Assembly: GCA_024036415.1 (NCBI GenBank)
Contig: JAMWET010000148.1
Coordinates: 82,501 to 146,500 of the forward strand
From: Prochilodus magdalenae
Taxonomy: Eukaryota > Chordata > Actinopteri > Characiformes > Prochilodontidae
Length of the DNA stretch: 64,000 nt
Direction of reading: 5' to 3'
Shown here: positions 22,046 through 34,083 of the stretch, piece by piece
Numbering within the stretch: the first letter of the stretch is position 1
Layout of the letters: each line of letters opens with the position of its first letter
The notes under the pieces: generated by a model
What the model saw: the letters and a program-made list of their open reading frames with translations, nothing else
Databases searched by the model: none
What the model was told of the DNA's origin: nothing
Translations under genes and position numbers: made by a program

Positions 22046-22890
22046 TGAAGGACTGGTAGGCTTGGCCATAATCACAGTGAACCCAAAGCAGGGTAGTTTG
22101 TTTAACTGGGTGTAGTGTAATGCAAAACAGCACAAATGTACAGATGCCCTACATTCCTGTGTGCATTATAAAGGTTGAGTCTTAATATAGGCTACACAGC
22201 ACCACCCAGTTCATATAAAATTTAAATAGCCTTCCTGAGTCGGCATCCAATCAGGCCATCTTCAGAAGAGTAAGTTAGACCTGCATGGAAATGAGGCACA
22301 GAATCACGCTTGGTGAACGAGCAGGCTTTAAATCAGGCTTCATTCTTTCAAAGAAAAGAAGGAGTAATTGGACACAACTTGACGTTTATCCACGGCCAGC
22401 GTTTCATCTTATCACATTTGGTATGGAGATAAATGTTTAGCTAGTCAGCCTGCCGCAGTTTTCAAAGTGCTTTGTCATGTCGCTCTCCGCTGGATCCGGC
22501 CTAAATCTCATCATTTAATGACAACATGAAAATTAGCATCGAGGGCTACGGAGGCTTTCTCATGCCAGATGGTGAGAAAACACTGGAGAAAGCATGAAAG
22601 AAGGACTAGCGTCTCACCAATGTTACGCATGATAACGCAAGGGAACACTGTGACACAATCTCCATCGTAATGCATGGATGTATAAGGGCTCAGTACGCTT
22701 TGAAATACAGTCACCTTGCTGGAAGAAGAGGAGTTATCCTTCAGACAGGTCTCTGCGAGTTATTCTGCGAGGGAATAGTGATACAGGTCTGTTCAAGGAC
22801 GTAGTACGTTCTTTTGAACGGGCTCCCCTATTCTACTTCAAACCCATAAATCGATATGTTACACTCATCATCACAAGAATAGCTGCGGCC

Positions 22891-23574
22891 AGAAGGAATC
22901 AACCGACAGGAATGAAACTTGGTGGGTAGGTTTGACTTTGTGAGACATGCGAATGATTCAAGTGATGTCGCAACACCTGACTGACACAACAGCCACGATT
23001 GTGGACATCCAGCGAGCAGTGGTGTCCTCCATAAGTCATTCTGTTAGTGCCAGCACCATTGGCAGACGGCTGCACCACGCAGACCGTTACCACGACTGTC
23101 CTTAACACCACGTCACCGTCACCAGACTGCAATGGTGCCGTACCAGACTGTCATGGAGTGACTCAGAATGGCAGCGGGTCATCTCCAGTGACGAGTCCCG
23201 CTTTAGTCTTGGTGGAGACGCCCAACGAATCCGTGTGTGGAGGCACCGTGGTCAGCACCGAGATGAACGGTTAGTCTTCACACGTCCAGAAAGCCTGGTG
23301 TCACTTCACCTCCACCCCTACCTCACCATCTGCAGGAACTGTGTGAGGATGTTCAAGCTGCATGGGATGGATTATCACAGGACACCATTAGGAACCTCTA
23401 CAACTTGGTGCTGAGACGTCATGCATGTTGGGTTAGTAAGCACGGCGGCCCAATTTCTGTATGTGTAGCTCAATAAATATTGATCATATCAGTCTAAATT
23501 TATAATCAGTTATTGATCCTGGTCACCTTTATCTTCCTTCCCAACAGCATCGCAATCCCACACCTCCTTCTGGT
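22891..23574 (+). mobile_element. Deleted Tc1-like element (family A), copy 2
   Basis: Full left end (AGAAGGAATCAACCGACAGG) to right end (CACACCTCCTTCTGG). Frames encode the N-terminal fragment, SEWQRVISSDESRFSLGGDA, and the C-terminal CWVSKHGG. The catalytic middle is deleted after the RPESL stretch. Confidence 0.85.
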
Positions 23575-23576
23575 AT

Positions 23577-24400
23577 TGAGTGTATACTGATATATTATGT
23601 TGATTATCTCTTTATTGATAGTATTTTCTTAAAGACATATGAAATCTACTTAAGTTAAATATAGATTTTAACATTGGCTGCCTATATCTAGGTTAAGACT
23701 AGGTTGCAGTTAGCAGAGTCTTTATCACAATATGGAGCTCAGACACACTGTTACTGATGAGTACACATGCCTCGCACTGCAGCGCATAAAATCAAAAAGG
23801 CTGCCCAAAAATGAAGTGGTCCTACTTCACATCGTGACTTACTTGGGTTGGATTTGCTAACGGTTTGTTGTGACTGTTCCACCGAAGATAAAAATCAGAT
23901 TGGACTTCAGTAGGCACTCTATTTTAAATGACTTGGGATCAAAAAGCCTAACCAGGACGTCCCTACAGAAAACAAAGCAATATGCCATTCCCCTGCTAAA
24001 GCGGCCAGCCTGTGCCTGTTCTCTCGCTCTCCACTCTCGTTTGCATCTTGCAGCAAAACAGCCAATCAATGAAAGCAGCTACGCGAGGCGGTGTAGCAAA
24101 ATGGTGTTGCTGCTGAACATTAGCCGCTGCTGTTTCCACACAAACAAAGGAACTGCCACTTTCTCCGCTAGCACCCGCACTGCCTTTGCTACCATCACTG
24201 AGCAGAGCTTGTGGGATTGTAAGTCGGCCAGAGGTCGCTATCGGAACCGGCCAATTGTGAATTCAGAATCCGAATTGGCCAAAAGCAGATCAGCTTGGTC
24301 TACAGCTGTCTACCCGCTAACCAGCTGCTAGAGCACCAAGCATCCAGCTGCAGAGCCACAGATATGTACCACTTAATCCTTTCTAGTTCACCCTTTCCCC
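23577..24400. other. mmp16: Intron 1 stretch with no recognised gene
   Basis: A 153-codon open frame at 23870-24331 (+) has no recognisable similarity and no splice context; I treat it as chance. Confidence 0.3.
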
Positions 24401-24407
24401 TTCTATC

Positions 24408-24410
<3 letters not shown>

Positions 24411-24459
<49 letters not shown>

Positions 24460-24460
24460 C
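24411..24460. repeat. (CT)n microsatellite
   Basis: CT run of about 42 bases with a short impure extension. In the mmp16 sense it is a GA tract. Confidence 0.9.
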
Positions 24461-25018
24461 CATCCTCCTCCCACTGTTGAGCCGAACATTCTGATTTAAC
24501 TATGCTTTAGTCAGCTGTGTGTTTTTGTGGAGGGACTATGAGCTTTGAAGCCCCACAGTGGGTCTGGTTAGCTTCCGCTAAACCAATCCTAAGATGAATC
24601 CAAAGCCTTCCCAGATCCAGATGCATTGAAAGCGATCATAGATGCTCATCCTAGATCACGCAACCTCTACCTATCGTCTTTGACTCTGCGCTGTATAATA
24701 ACAAAATTAGGAATTCAACAATAAGATCCCCGGTGTCTGTGGCGCCACCAAGTTTCACATCCGGTTTATTCCATCGCTGCCGTTGGTGGTAGAACTCTAG
24801 CCAGAGTGTTCGGCCTACTGATGCAGTCTGCAGAATGCAGAGGTATGCGGTGGAAGAATGTTCTGTAGGGAACAGTGGTGGGTCCGAATAGGTCCTTATG
24901 TAAACACAGCATACACACTGGGCTGCAAAGCAGTGCAACTGTGTGAAGTTTGCATGGTCCACTCCTTTGTGTCTGAGCTGCTGTTGCTTCTCAACGCCTT
25001 CATTTTACATGAACATAG

Positions 25019-25612
25019 TCTGTCTCTCAGTATGGCGTCGGGCCACCGTGTTTGCTAACCCAACACGCCAGACGTCTCGGTATGGAGCTGTAGAGGTTCC
25101 TAATGGTATCCTGTGATAATCCAGGAAGCTTGAATATCGTCACACAGTTTGTGCAGATGATGCGGTAGAGGTGGAGTGACATCAGGCCAAACTGTTCATC
25201 TCGGTGCTGACCGCGGTGTCTCCACACACGGATTTGTTGGGCGTCTCCACCAAGACTAAAGCGGGACTCATCACTGAAGATGACCCGCTGCCATTCTGTG
25301 TCACTCCATGACAGTCTGGTACGACACCACTGCAGTCTTTGGTGACGGTGACGTGGTGTTACGGACAGTCCTCGTAACGGTCTACATGCATGTAGTCCTG
25401 CTTGGTGCAGCTGTCTGCTAATGGTGCTGGCACTAACAGGTTCATTGACTCATGGAGGACACCACTGCTTGCTGAATGTTTGCAAGCGTGGCAGTCAGGC
25501 ACAGTGAGAAGGCCCATCCTTGCTTACCTCGTGTGCAGCCGAAACTTGAATCATATCTATGTCTCACATTGTCAAAAATACCCACAAAGTTTGAGCCCTG
25601 TCGGTTGAATGT
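25019..25612 (-). mobile_element. Deleted Tc1-like element (family A), copy 3
   Basis: Same family in reverse. GACAGTCTGGTACGACACCA and the complement of WRHRGQHRDEQFGLM and CWVSKHGGPTPY are seen. The right terminal segment after the CTCAGTATGG stretch is missing. Confidence 0.8.
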
Positions 25613-26588
25613 ATATTTACAATGTACAGTTACAACGTAAAGCAGATGCTCCTATCCAGATCCCCCTGTGCTTTCCTGTCCTCTCAGAAAATGTATCCTA
25701 GCTTGGATAGAACATCGGGCCTCGTCCAAAACATTTGGGAAAAGTTTATGATTCAGAAACTGACCTTACTAATGGCTGGATGCAATCAAATCCCCTCAGC
25801 AATGTCCCAACATCAAGTGAAAGGAGAAACAAACTCTACTAATGTCCTTCACTCCAGAGGAAACACTGTTTGACCAGGTGTCCACGAATGTGAGGACATA
25901 TAGTTTACATCATTAGCTTAGCACACAGCTAAATATGGTTCCACCTACTAAAGGCCTCGATAAAGACCATCCTCTGAGGGCATCCTGGATGAACTGCCGC
26001 CTCCATGAGCCCAGCGTTCTCTGAGCTATTCCTGGCGGAGGAAAGGTTCCATCTGCTGAGCAGCCAAGCACCATCACCTTACTCATCAGACACACGCGTG
26101 AACGCACGCTGAAGTCCGCTGATCTGTGCATTCCCGAATCACAAACTGCCAACCACTGTAATCCTGCCAGCGGACAAGACGACAGGACAACATGAGCTAC
26201 ACGGTTGGCGAAAAGAGGAGGGAGGGTGAAGGACTAAGCTACATTTAAGGCTAGGGTTGAGTTTAAGATTAGGGTTAGGCTTATGGCCTACAAATACAAT
26301 CAAATCCCTTTTAGGCTTACTTAAAGATTCTAGCTTGAAACGTGTTAAATACAACACGTACATTAAACACATTAAACTGGGGAAAAAATATATAAAAAAT
26401 TAAAAGCAACATGTCCAATGATGTTTGCCATTCACCCAGTGTGTGGTGCATTTCATACTATATTTGTTTTTCAGTATATGCTGGAGTGTATTAACTTTGT
26501 ACCCCAAAAATGAAACATAATGCTCAAAATAAAGCAGTATTATAAAACCTTAAACAACCTTAATCCAAAACTACTAACTACAAGACAG

Positions 26589-26707
26589 GTTCTCATTCGC
26601 CAGCTTTGTGTGAATTTTCCCGTTCCACCTTAAATCCTCTGTTATTATGATATGTTAGGCCACAGTAAGTAACTGGTGCACCATTTAAGGTGGAACAAGA
26701 AAATCTT
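26589..26707. mobile_element. Short hairpin MITE (TTCCACCTTAAA family)
   Basis: Arms GTTCCACCTTAAAT and CATTTAAGGTGGAAC enclose about 60 bases. A further partial copy is at 27421-27510. Confidence 0.6.
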
Positions 26708-26723
26708 TATAGTTGAAAAACTA

Positions 26724-27257
26724 CAGGGGTTGGACAATGAAACTGAAACACCTGGTTTTAGACCACAGTCATTTATTAGTATGGTGTAGGGCCTCCTTTT
26801 GCGGCCAATACAGCGTCAGTTGGTCTTGGGAATGACATATACTGCGTCCTGCACAGTGGTCAGAGGGAGTTTAAGCCATTCTTCTTGCAGGATAGTGGCC
26901 AGGTCACTACGTGATGCTGGTGGAGGTTCGTCCTTCTTGGTGGTATGCTGACATTACCCTGGATACCGTGGCTCTTGATACATCACAAAGACTTGCTGTC
27001 TTGGTCACAGATGCGCCAGCAAGACGTGCACCAACAATTTCTTCCTCTTTTGAACTCTGGTATGTCACCCATAATGTTGTGTGCATTGCAGTATTTTGAG
27101 CAGAACTGTGCTCTTACCTGCTAACTGAACCTTCACACTCTGCTCTTACTGGTGCAATGTGCAATTAATGAAGATTGGCCACCAGGCTGGTCCAATTTAG
27201 CCATGAGACCCCCCACACTAAAATGACAGGTGTTTCAGTTTCATTGTCCAACCCCTG
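26724..27257 (+). mobile_element. Tc1-type non-autonomous element, copy 1
   Basis: Ends are perfect inverted repeats beginning CAGGGGTTGGACAATGAAAC, flanked by TA on both sides. The 534-base body keeps only scraps of a transposase N terminus on the minus strand (RAPTIGARLAGASVTKTASL-like text). A near-identical copy lies inverted at 39300. Confidence 0.9.
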
Positions 27258-27963
27258 TATATACGTAGCTGTACGGTACATGGTGGCACAGCGCTGTTAC
27301 CTCACAGCAAGAAGGGCCTGAGTTCGGTTGCGGTCTGGGTGAGTTTGCATGTTCTCCCAGTGTGCACGAAGCATACTGTGGATTGGGTCAGTTTCCGATC
27401 TGATGTCATAGTCCCTACCTAGCGAATTTTCTCATTACACCTTAAATGGTGCAGCAGTTCCATTCTGGAACCTGAGGTTGCTGCTTCAAATCAGTGAAGA
27501 ATTCTTGGTGGAGATAATAAATGATGGTCTTCCGCCTCTTTAAAGTCACATGATGCCCTAAAGGTATTTAAGCAGTAAGAAGCTGAACTCCACCCTCCTC
27601 TGCTGTCACTACATACGGGCAGGGTCGCCTACAGAGCCCCGCTAGCAGCCTGTTACTGAAGTCATGTAGGTTTGTTTCGGCTATGTTTTATTCAGTTACC
27701 TGTAAGATTGACTGGAGCTGTTATGGAAAGTTATTGGCTAGGGGCAGATACCGTTACGTTGGGCACAGGTGGGCGCCAATCTCTGGGGTTTTATAAACTG
27801 TGAGCTCAGACGGAAACGGGTCGGCTGGGGCAACGGGGCAAAATGGTGGTGCTTTAAATGCTACAAGTCGGACTCTTCCAGAGAGAGGGTTGTTCTCTCT
27901 TTGGGTCTCATGCTCACCCTTCCATCAACATATAAAACCTGAACGCTACTATGAACACAGCTT

Positions 27964-28170
27964 ACATTTAGCTGACGCTCTTATCCCGAGTGATTTACAG
28001 GTTATTCATTTTACAGGTGGGCCAGTGCAGTGTTAGGAGTCTTTCCCAAGGACTTTTATTGGTGTAGCTAAGCATTTGCTACCTAGACTGGGATTTGAAC
28101 CCTTGTCACCCACATGGGGTGGTAGTCCTCTGGTCGGTGGTGGTATTAACCACTGAGCCACACCAACCAA
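27964..28170 (+). mobile_element. SINE-like repeat, copy 3 of 3
   Basis: Starts ACATTTAGCTGACGCTCTTA; ends TGAGCCACACCAACC. See 6146. Confidence 0.7.
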
Positions 28171-30600
28171 GCTTGAGCTGGCCAATTACAGGCTCATGGA
28201 CTGAGCTGCAACCCCCACCCACACTTTAAGGTGATTTAGAGACTCTGACTTCAAACTCTGGTCTTCCAGTGGGTTCAACCAGGTTTAGGCACACACCTTT
28301 ATGTAGGTTGATGTAGGGCCGTGTCCGGTTCTTGAAGGTTGTCCCATTTCATAGGGGGAAGATTCAACCACTACCCTTCCGTTTCAAGAAGAAGGGTTAC
28401 ATTCGAAAACATGGGGTTAGGGGTAAATCCAAGAACTCTCTGACTGCATTTACAGCCTCACGTTCTGATACCATACAAATACAAGCGTGTGTGTAAGACT
28501 GCTTATGCTTATGGGGTCACCGGTGCCCCCTGCTGTGCAGCATAAAGGACAAACGGGGCAGTGGTAAAGAATGAATTATGTCAACCGCAGTGTTAAGCTC
28601 AAAGCATGACCTGACAAATCAGCTTCACGCTGAAGACACTGCATCCTTTTTCACCAAATTACCCATTTAGACGGCTGTCTTTCCTCCCAAATCCGTGAAA
28701 AGGCTGTTTTATGCCGAAACCTTCACCCACTACAACCCCAGATGCAAGCGTGACAATGGCTAACACACTCTCTACGCGTAGCTATAATACCCTACAATAA
28801 TCCTCCAGTCAGAGAGCAACAGAAGATGACACATTCTCTCTGAGCAACCCCAACAGCGCTTAGTGTCACGTTAAGGCCCCGAGGAATATGGGCCAAAGAA
28901 ACCGGGCGGGTTACATAACGCGAGGGAGCTCCTCAATTCTTCATGCGCTATACTTTTGTCAGTGCAGCACTGAGGCCAGGTAGCTACCCGAAGCCTTGTT
29001 GTCATATGAAATCTGGTTACTGATTTGCGCCTGTAGACTGACTGTACCGCGGCCTACTTTTTCCAAGAGGTAACAAGGGTCAGCAGCAGAGCGATCGCCG
29101 CTGGAGCTCAGGCTCTACAAGCATGCATGACCATGGGATATGTGTAAGCCTGAGTTATGAAACTGTCGACAAGGCCGTAAAGTAGCATGTACAGCCTTAC
29201 TACGACAGGCATGAAATGGCAGTGCTGCACACTGTGTGCAGAGGAGGCGCTGACTGTGGGAGGACTGCACATTGTGGAACAGAACTCTGGAATCGATGAA
29301 CTCATTGAAAATACCTTGATAATGTTCATTTGTTTTCAGCCAAACGTCAGTAAACACTGCAGGTTAACGCTAATGTTAATTCAGTACTCTAATGTTAGTG
29401 TCGCACCAATACCAAAACCATATCAGGTGCCGATACTGGCACTTAAATGCCCCATCGGTATTCCCAATTGGGCTAGTGATACCTATGGCCAACACCATAA
29501 AGCGATTTCTGACTTGTCAGTCGATAGAACTAACCCTGCATTCACACTAGCAGGCACCAAGTCACCTGTGTCGCACCAAGTTCATCTCTTGTGGGTGTTC
29601 CAGGCCGTACGCATTGTCGCGTGTGGGTGTGTACAAAGTCCAGGAAAGCTAACTAGATTTGAAAGCACATATTAACAAACTTTATTGAAACCTACCGGCT
29701 TGTATTCATGGCTAGCTTCAGTGGCCGGTATCCAAGTGACCTTACTCACCAGAGACATCAACAACCCCCTAAGCTTTCTTCCACACTTAATTTTTCCTCA
29801 AATGTATATGTACATCAAACTGGGGAGAGAGGGAACAGGGGGTATGAGCTGGTCCTCCATGTTTACCACCACACTGCTGAGACCTGGAACTAAAAGTACT
29901 AAAAGTTCAGAGAGCAGAAGCTGGGGACCTCAGTCCCCATGTCTTTAAATGGTCCAAAGAATTTGCCAGTCGTTTACAATGTGGCTTCACCGCGTCATAA
30001 TTAATTTGTATAAAATTAAGAACATTTCAGTTTGATGATTGATTTTTTTTTAAACAAGTCTACAAATTGCATACGCCCATTGGACAATAACTGGTGGCTT
30101 GTCGCCTGCAGGGTTGACAAAGCGTCGGAGGTCTGAGATGAAGCAGTAGTAAAAAATACTTATGGCTAAACGTATCATCTCAGTATTTGATGGAAACTGA
30201 ACCTGCTTACGGGAGAATGGCTGAGCCACTTATTTTATCAGTCCCTCAGTCTGATACTGTGTAGTACCTCCAGTCTGAGCTAATGTTAGTCCAGACTCTT
30301 TGACTTGCTTTGAGACTTGATTCAGCCTTTAGCTAGCATGGCAGCTTGTGTCCACCAACTCCACTCGGGGTGCGCCTACGTTGGTCAGTGGTATCACTCA
30401 GCCGTAGGGTCTCTCTGCTTCAACCAATCCAGATAAAAAGCCGCTGCTGCTGACAGCATGAATGACGGTGATATTTACTTAACTCTGAAATGCTCTGACG
30501 CTAGGAGAGATGTAGCGCGAGTGAACGAGAAGGACGGATGAGACAAACGACTCTGTGTTTGCTGAGCCAGAGAAAGCTGCTGCATGTTTACATGTATAAG
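28171..30600. other. mmp16: Intron 1 stretch, no gene recognised
   Basis: Mixed-composition DNA. 29395-29560 resembles a common fish repeat (CACCAATACCAAAACCATAT). Open frames at 29187-29675 and 29685-29948 match nothing I know. Confidence 0.3.
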
Positions 30601-30639
30601 CACAGGTTCTATATACATGCTGTGTTTGGTATGTATGTT

Positions 30640-31060
30640 CTATAAAATAGAATAGAATAGAACAGAATAGAACAGAATAGAATAGAATTTATGCCACATT
30701 ATCTCCCTGTAGAGTAAAATCCCTAATACTGAATAGAATAGAATAGAATAGAATAGAATTTCGGCTAAATTGCCATCTCACACACAAAAACCCAAAATCC
30801 TGAGTACAATAGATTGTAGCCCACATCCTCTTCTTGCACACCAAAATCCCAAACGCTGAATAGAATAGAACAGAAAAGAATTTAGGCTAAAGCCACCCTA
30901 CACACCAAAATTCCAAATGCTGAATAGAATAGAGTAGAACAGAACAGAACAGAACAGAATAGAATTTAGGTCACACTATCTCCTTGTACAGCAAAATCCC
31001 AAATGCTGAACAGAACAGAATTAAAAAGAATAGAATAGAATTTAGCTCACATTATCTCCT
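30640..31060 (+). repeat. (AATAG)n with interleaved units of about 85 bp
   Basis: Five copies of a unit starting GAATTTAGGCTCACATTATC (variants) and ending CCCAAATGCTGAATAG are separated by AATAG/AACAG runs. It is a compound tandem array. Confidence 0.85.
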
Positions 31061-31479
31061 TGCACACCTAAATGCATGGTCCAGCTGTTTGTTTATGTCC
31101 AGCTGGACTTAAACTAAAGAGCACATACGCACGGCCCGTTTCACATTCAGTCCATATATGGAACCTCAGTTAAAATAGGCCTGTGTTTTTGTGATGTCAT
31201 TTACCCAGCCCACAGCAGTTTAGCTCCGCCCACTGACAGTGAACTTGTAAGGGAATCTTTTCTGAATGATGTGCAATACAGAGCAGCCAATCAGAGCAGT
31301 GAATCTGCATATATGAACCTAGCCTTATGTGTAAGTGATCAGATCAGATTTGTGAGTCCAGACGTCATCAGTCTATCTGCATGAGTCGCTGTGGTAACAA
31401 CGTAGGTGTCAGTAACTATGTAAACACTCTGGTGACGTGGCTTTCATACGCGGATCATCTCGCCCTCCAAACAACTGCT

Positions 31480-33480
31480 CTGTCAAGTCATGGCTCACAA
31501 CTCTTCAGCACTCTTTTTAAATCCCAGCACTTCCGTCACTCTGGATTGATACTGTCATTCTTGCGGAGGCAAGAGACACAAGAGACACTTTTAAATCCGG
31601 ATTGAACATAGCCTTTGGGCTCATCATGAATCCCGGCACTATCGTCACTCTGGATTTGACACTGTTGTTGTTTGTTGTATTGCGACTGATGCAAAGTGTG
31701 AGTGGCCAGAGCATCATTAAACCTCTTTCAAACCACCTTCAAATGTGAACTGGATCCAATTTGCAAAAGAGATTTCATTTGGGTTTTTGGTTATCCCAAA
31801 ATCAATCTGGAGATGCCAAAATTTTGAATTGAGCTGGCAGTCTGAACATAGCCTTTGCTGCTCTTCTTGAATCCCACTACTTGGGTCACTCTGGATTCAA
31901 CATTGTTGCGGTTTATTGTGTTGTAAGTGACATAAAAGTCAATCTGAAATCCGGTTTAAGCGTCCAGACCAAAACCCAACCATGAAAATCCTATAGGAAT
32001 CGCATTTTTAAAAAAACCTTAAGATATGATTTAGATCCGATTCGCAAACACTGGATTTTATGTATATTTTTAGCTATCGATATTATATCCATATCCATAT
32101 ATCAAAAATCAATCTGGATACAGTCTTGGTATGTCAAAATTCGGACTTGGGCTAGCAGTCTGAACGTAGCTTTTGGGGGAATCCCAGCAACTCTGTCACT
32201 CTAGATTTGACATTGTTGAAAAACTTTGAAAAACGATTTAAGCAGTAAGACCATCTAGACCACAACTCATTGGACTGGAATTGTAGTTCAAACCACCTTA
32301 AAGTGTGGTTTGGATTTGATTTGAAAAGATCTGATATAATGTGTTTTTTTTTTTGTTAGCCATATTATCAAAAATCAATCTAGATACAATCAGGATATGA
32401 ATGTCAAAATTCGGATTTACCAAATTCGCCGGATCTGAACACAAATTTTGGGGTTCTTCTTGAATCCCAGCATTCCCGTCAGTCTGAATTCGGCACTGCC
32501 GTTGTGTTTCGCTGTTTTGAGTAACACAAGACTCTTTGAAATCCTTTTGGAGCAGTCAGTGTCCAGGCTGAAACCGAATTTGTAAAAATACAATTGGGAC
32601 CGTAGTTCAAACCGCCTTCAAATGTGGTTTGGATTTGCAGTTCCAATTTAATGTGTTTTTTGTTAGTCATATTATCAGGATATGTATGTCACAATTCGGA
32701 TTTGCCAATCTGAACACAACTTTTGGGGTTCTTCTTGAATCCCAGCATTCCCGTCAGTTTGAATTCGGCATTGTCGTTGTGTTTCGCTGTTTTAAGTAAC
32801 ACAAGACACTTTGAAATTCCGTTGGAGCAGTCAGAGTGTCCAGACTGAATTAAAATGCGGTTTGGATCCGATTTGCCAAGATCGGATTTCATGTGTTTTT
32901 CTACTATCCAGACTATCAAAAATCAATCTGGATACAATCTGGTTTTGACACAATTGGACTTTGGGCTGGCAGTCTGAACACAGCCTTTGGCACTCTTCCT
33001 AAATCCCAGCTTGTATTCAATATTGTTGTTGTTTGTTGCATTGCCAGTGACATAGTAGACTCTTTGAAATCCAATTTGAGTAGCCAGAGCATCCTGACTG
33101 GCAAAAATCAATCAGGATATGTCAAATTTCGGATTTGGGCCGGCAGTTTAAACACAGCTTTTGGGGTTCCTCTTCAATCCCAGCCCCTTTGTCAGTCTGG
33201 AGTCAACATTGTTATTGTTTTTTGCATTGTGAGTGTCATAAGATACATTTCAAAATTCCAGAATGTTCAGACTGAAACCGCTTTCAAATGTGGTTTGGAT
33301 CCCATTTGGATTTCCCATTTTCTGCTGACCAGATCAATTTGGACACAAATTGTCCAAATTTGAATTTGGTCTGGAAGTCTGAACACAGCTAATGTGGGAT
33401 TTCGCCCTCCAGACTATCACAAATTTATCTGGATACAATTTGGGTATGCCAAAAATCGCATTTGGGCCGACAGTGTGAAC
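31480..33480. repeat. Diverged tandem array, about 8 units of roughly 260-300 bp
   Basis: The phrase AATCCCAGCA...GTCACTCTGGATT-like, then TTGTTG, recurs near 31520, 31629, 31871, 32171, 32463, 32739, 33001 and 33176. Each unit also holds TTTGAAATCC, a GTTTGGATC-type segment, AAAAATCAATCTGGATACAA and GGCAGTCTGAACACAGC. Most units have drifted; those at 32463 and 32739 are the most alike. Confidence 0.85.
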
Positions 33481-33768
33481 GAGGCCATATTCTATAAACG
33501 TTCTTCATAAAAAAGGGTCTACAGTGTTCTTTAAGGCTTGTTAAGGTGGTTCTCCTACATGGTCGTGGTGCTACCCGAGCACTGTAGCTAATAGGTGCCA
33601 CTGCTGTAATATTACCACGGTATGAACTTGACACTGAAATATTAGCTTAGCAACCTAGCTTCATTCATAGTAGCCTCGAGATATCCCATCATGGCGAGCT
33701 TCAGGACACAGTAGACAATCGTGAACAATCATTTACAGTCACTAGCCCTTTTATCACCAAGCTAAAGT

Positions 33769-33893
33769 GAGCTTCTCAATCGAACTCCCCCAGTCCACCT
33801 TAAAAGGTGCAGCGGTTCCGTATGCTACCACAGGCGCGAGACTGTCACTGCTGCCCCATTTAAGGTGGACTGGAGAATTCGGATAAGAAGCTC
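33769..33893. mobile_element. Hairpin MITE 68 bases past the mmp16 exon 1 donor
   Basis: Arms GAGCTTCTCAATCGAA...CAGTCCACCTTAAA and TTTAAGGTGGACTG...AAGAAGCTC are inverted repeats about 36 bases long enclosing about 50 bases. It belongs to the same family as 6999 and 26589. Confidence 0.75.
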
Positions 33894-33960
33894 GCCGTAC
33901 AGTAACGCTGCTCGTAAATCCAGAGCAGAAGGCGACTGTGGGCCGGCCAGTCTTACTCAC

Positions 33961-34083
33961 CTCCGCGCTGAAATCATCTTCTCCCACCGCTGAGCACACG
34001 GCACATAGCGACACACACAGCCACAGCAGCGCCGTGAGCGCGACCTCCAGCCTCGGTCCCCTCAGCAGAGGCGTCGCGTGCAT
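33961..34083 (-). CDS. mmp16: mmp16 exon 1, coding part (signal peptide)
   Basis: This exon encodes the first 41 residues of membrane-type 3 matrix metalloproteinase, a zinc endopeptidase anchored at the cell surface that cuts extracellular matrix and activates pro-MMP2. The sequence runs from a basic start (MHATPLLRGPRLE) through a hydrophobic core (ALTALLWLCVSLC) to an acidic end (EDDFSAE), which is a typical signal peptide followed by the start of the propeptide. The exon stops at GCGGAG with a strong donor, GTGAGTAAG, at 33960-33952, and joins exon 2 in phase 0. An upstream in-frame ATG at 34155 would add 24 Arg-rich residues. I prefer 34083 because it puts the hydrophobic core close to the N terminus and gives a length near that of mammalian MMP16. 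The residues here are poorly conserved, so identity rests mainly on exons 2-4. Confidence 0.85.

Noticed and set aside
23870..24331. 153-codon open frame in intron 1
   Set aside because: No recognised domain, ordinary composition and no splice signals; probably chance.
26246..26285. Interstitial telomere-like TTAGGG motifs
   Set aside because: Only one or two imperfect hexamers; no telomeric array.
29187..29675. 162-codon open frame in intron 1
   Set aside because: Partly over a repeat-like stretch and without any recognisable motif.
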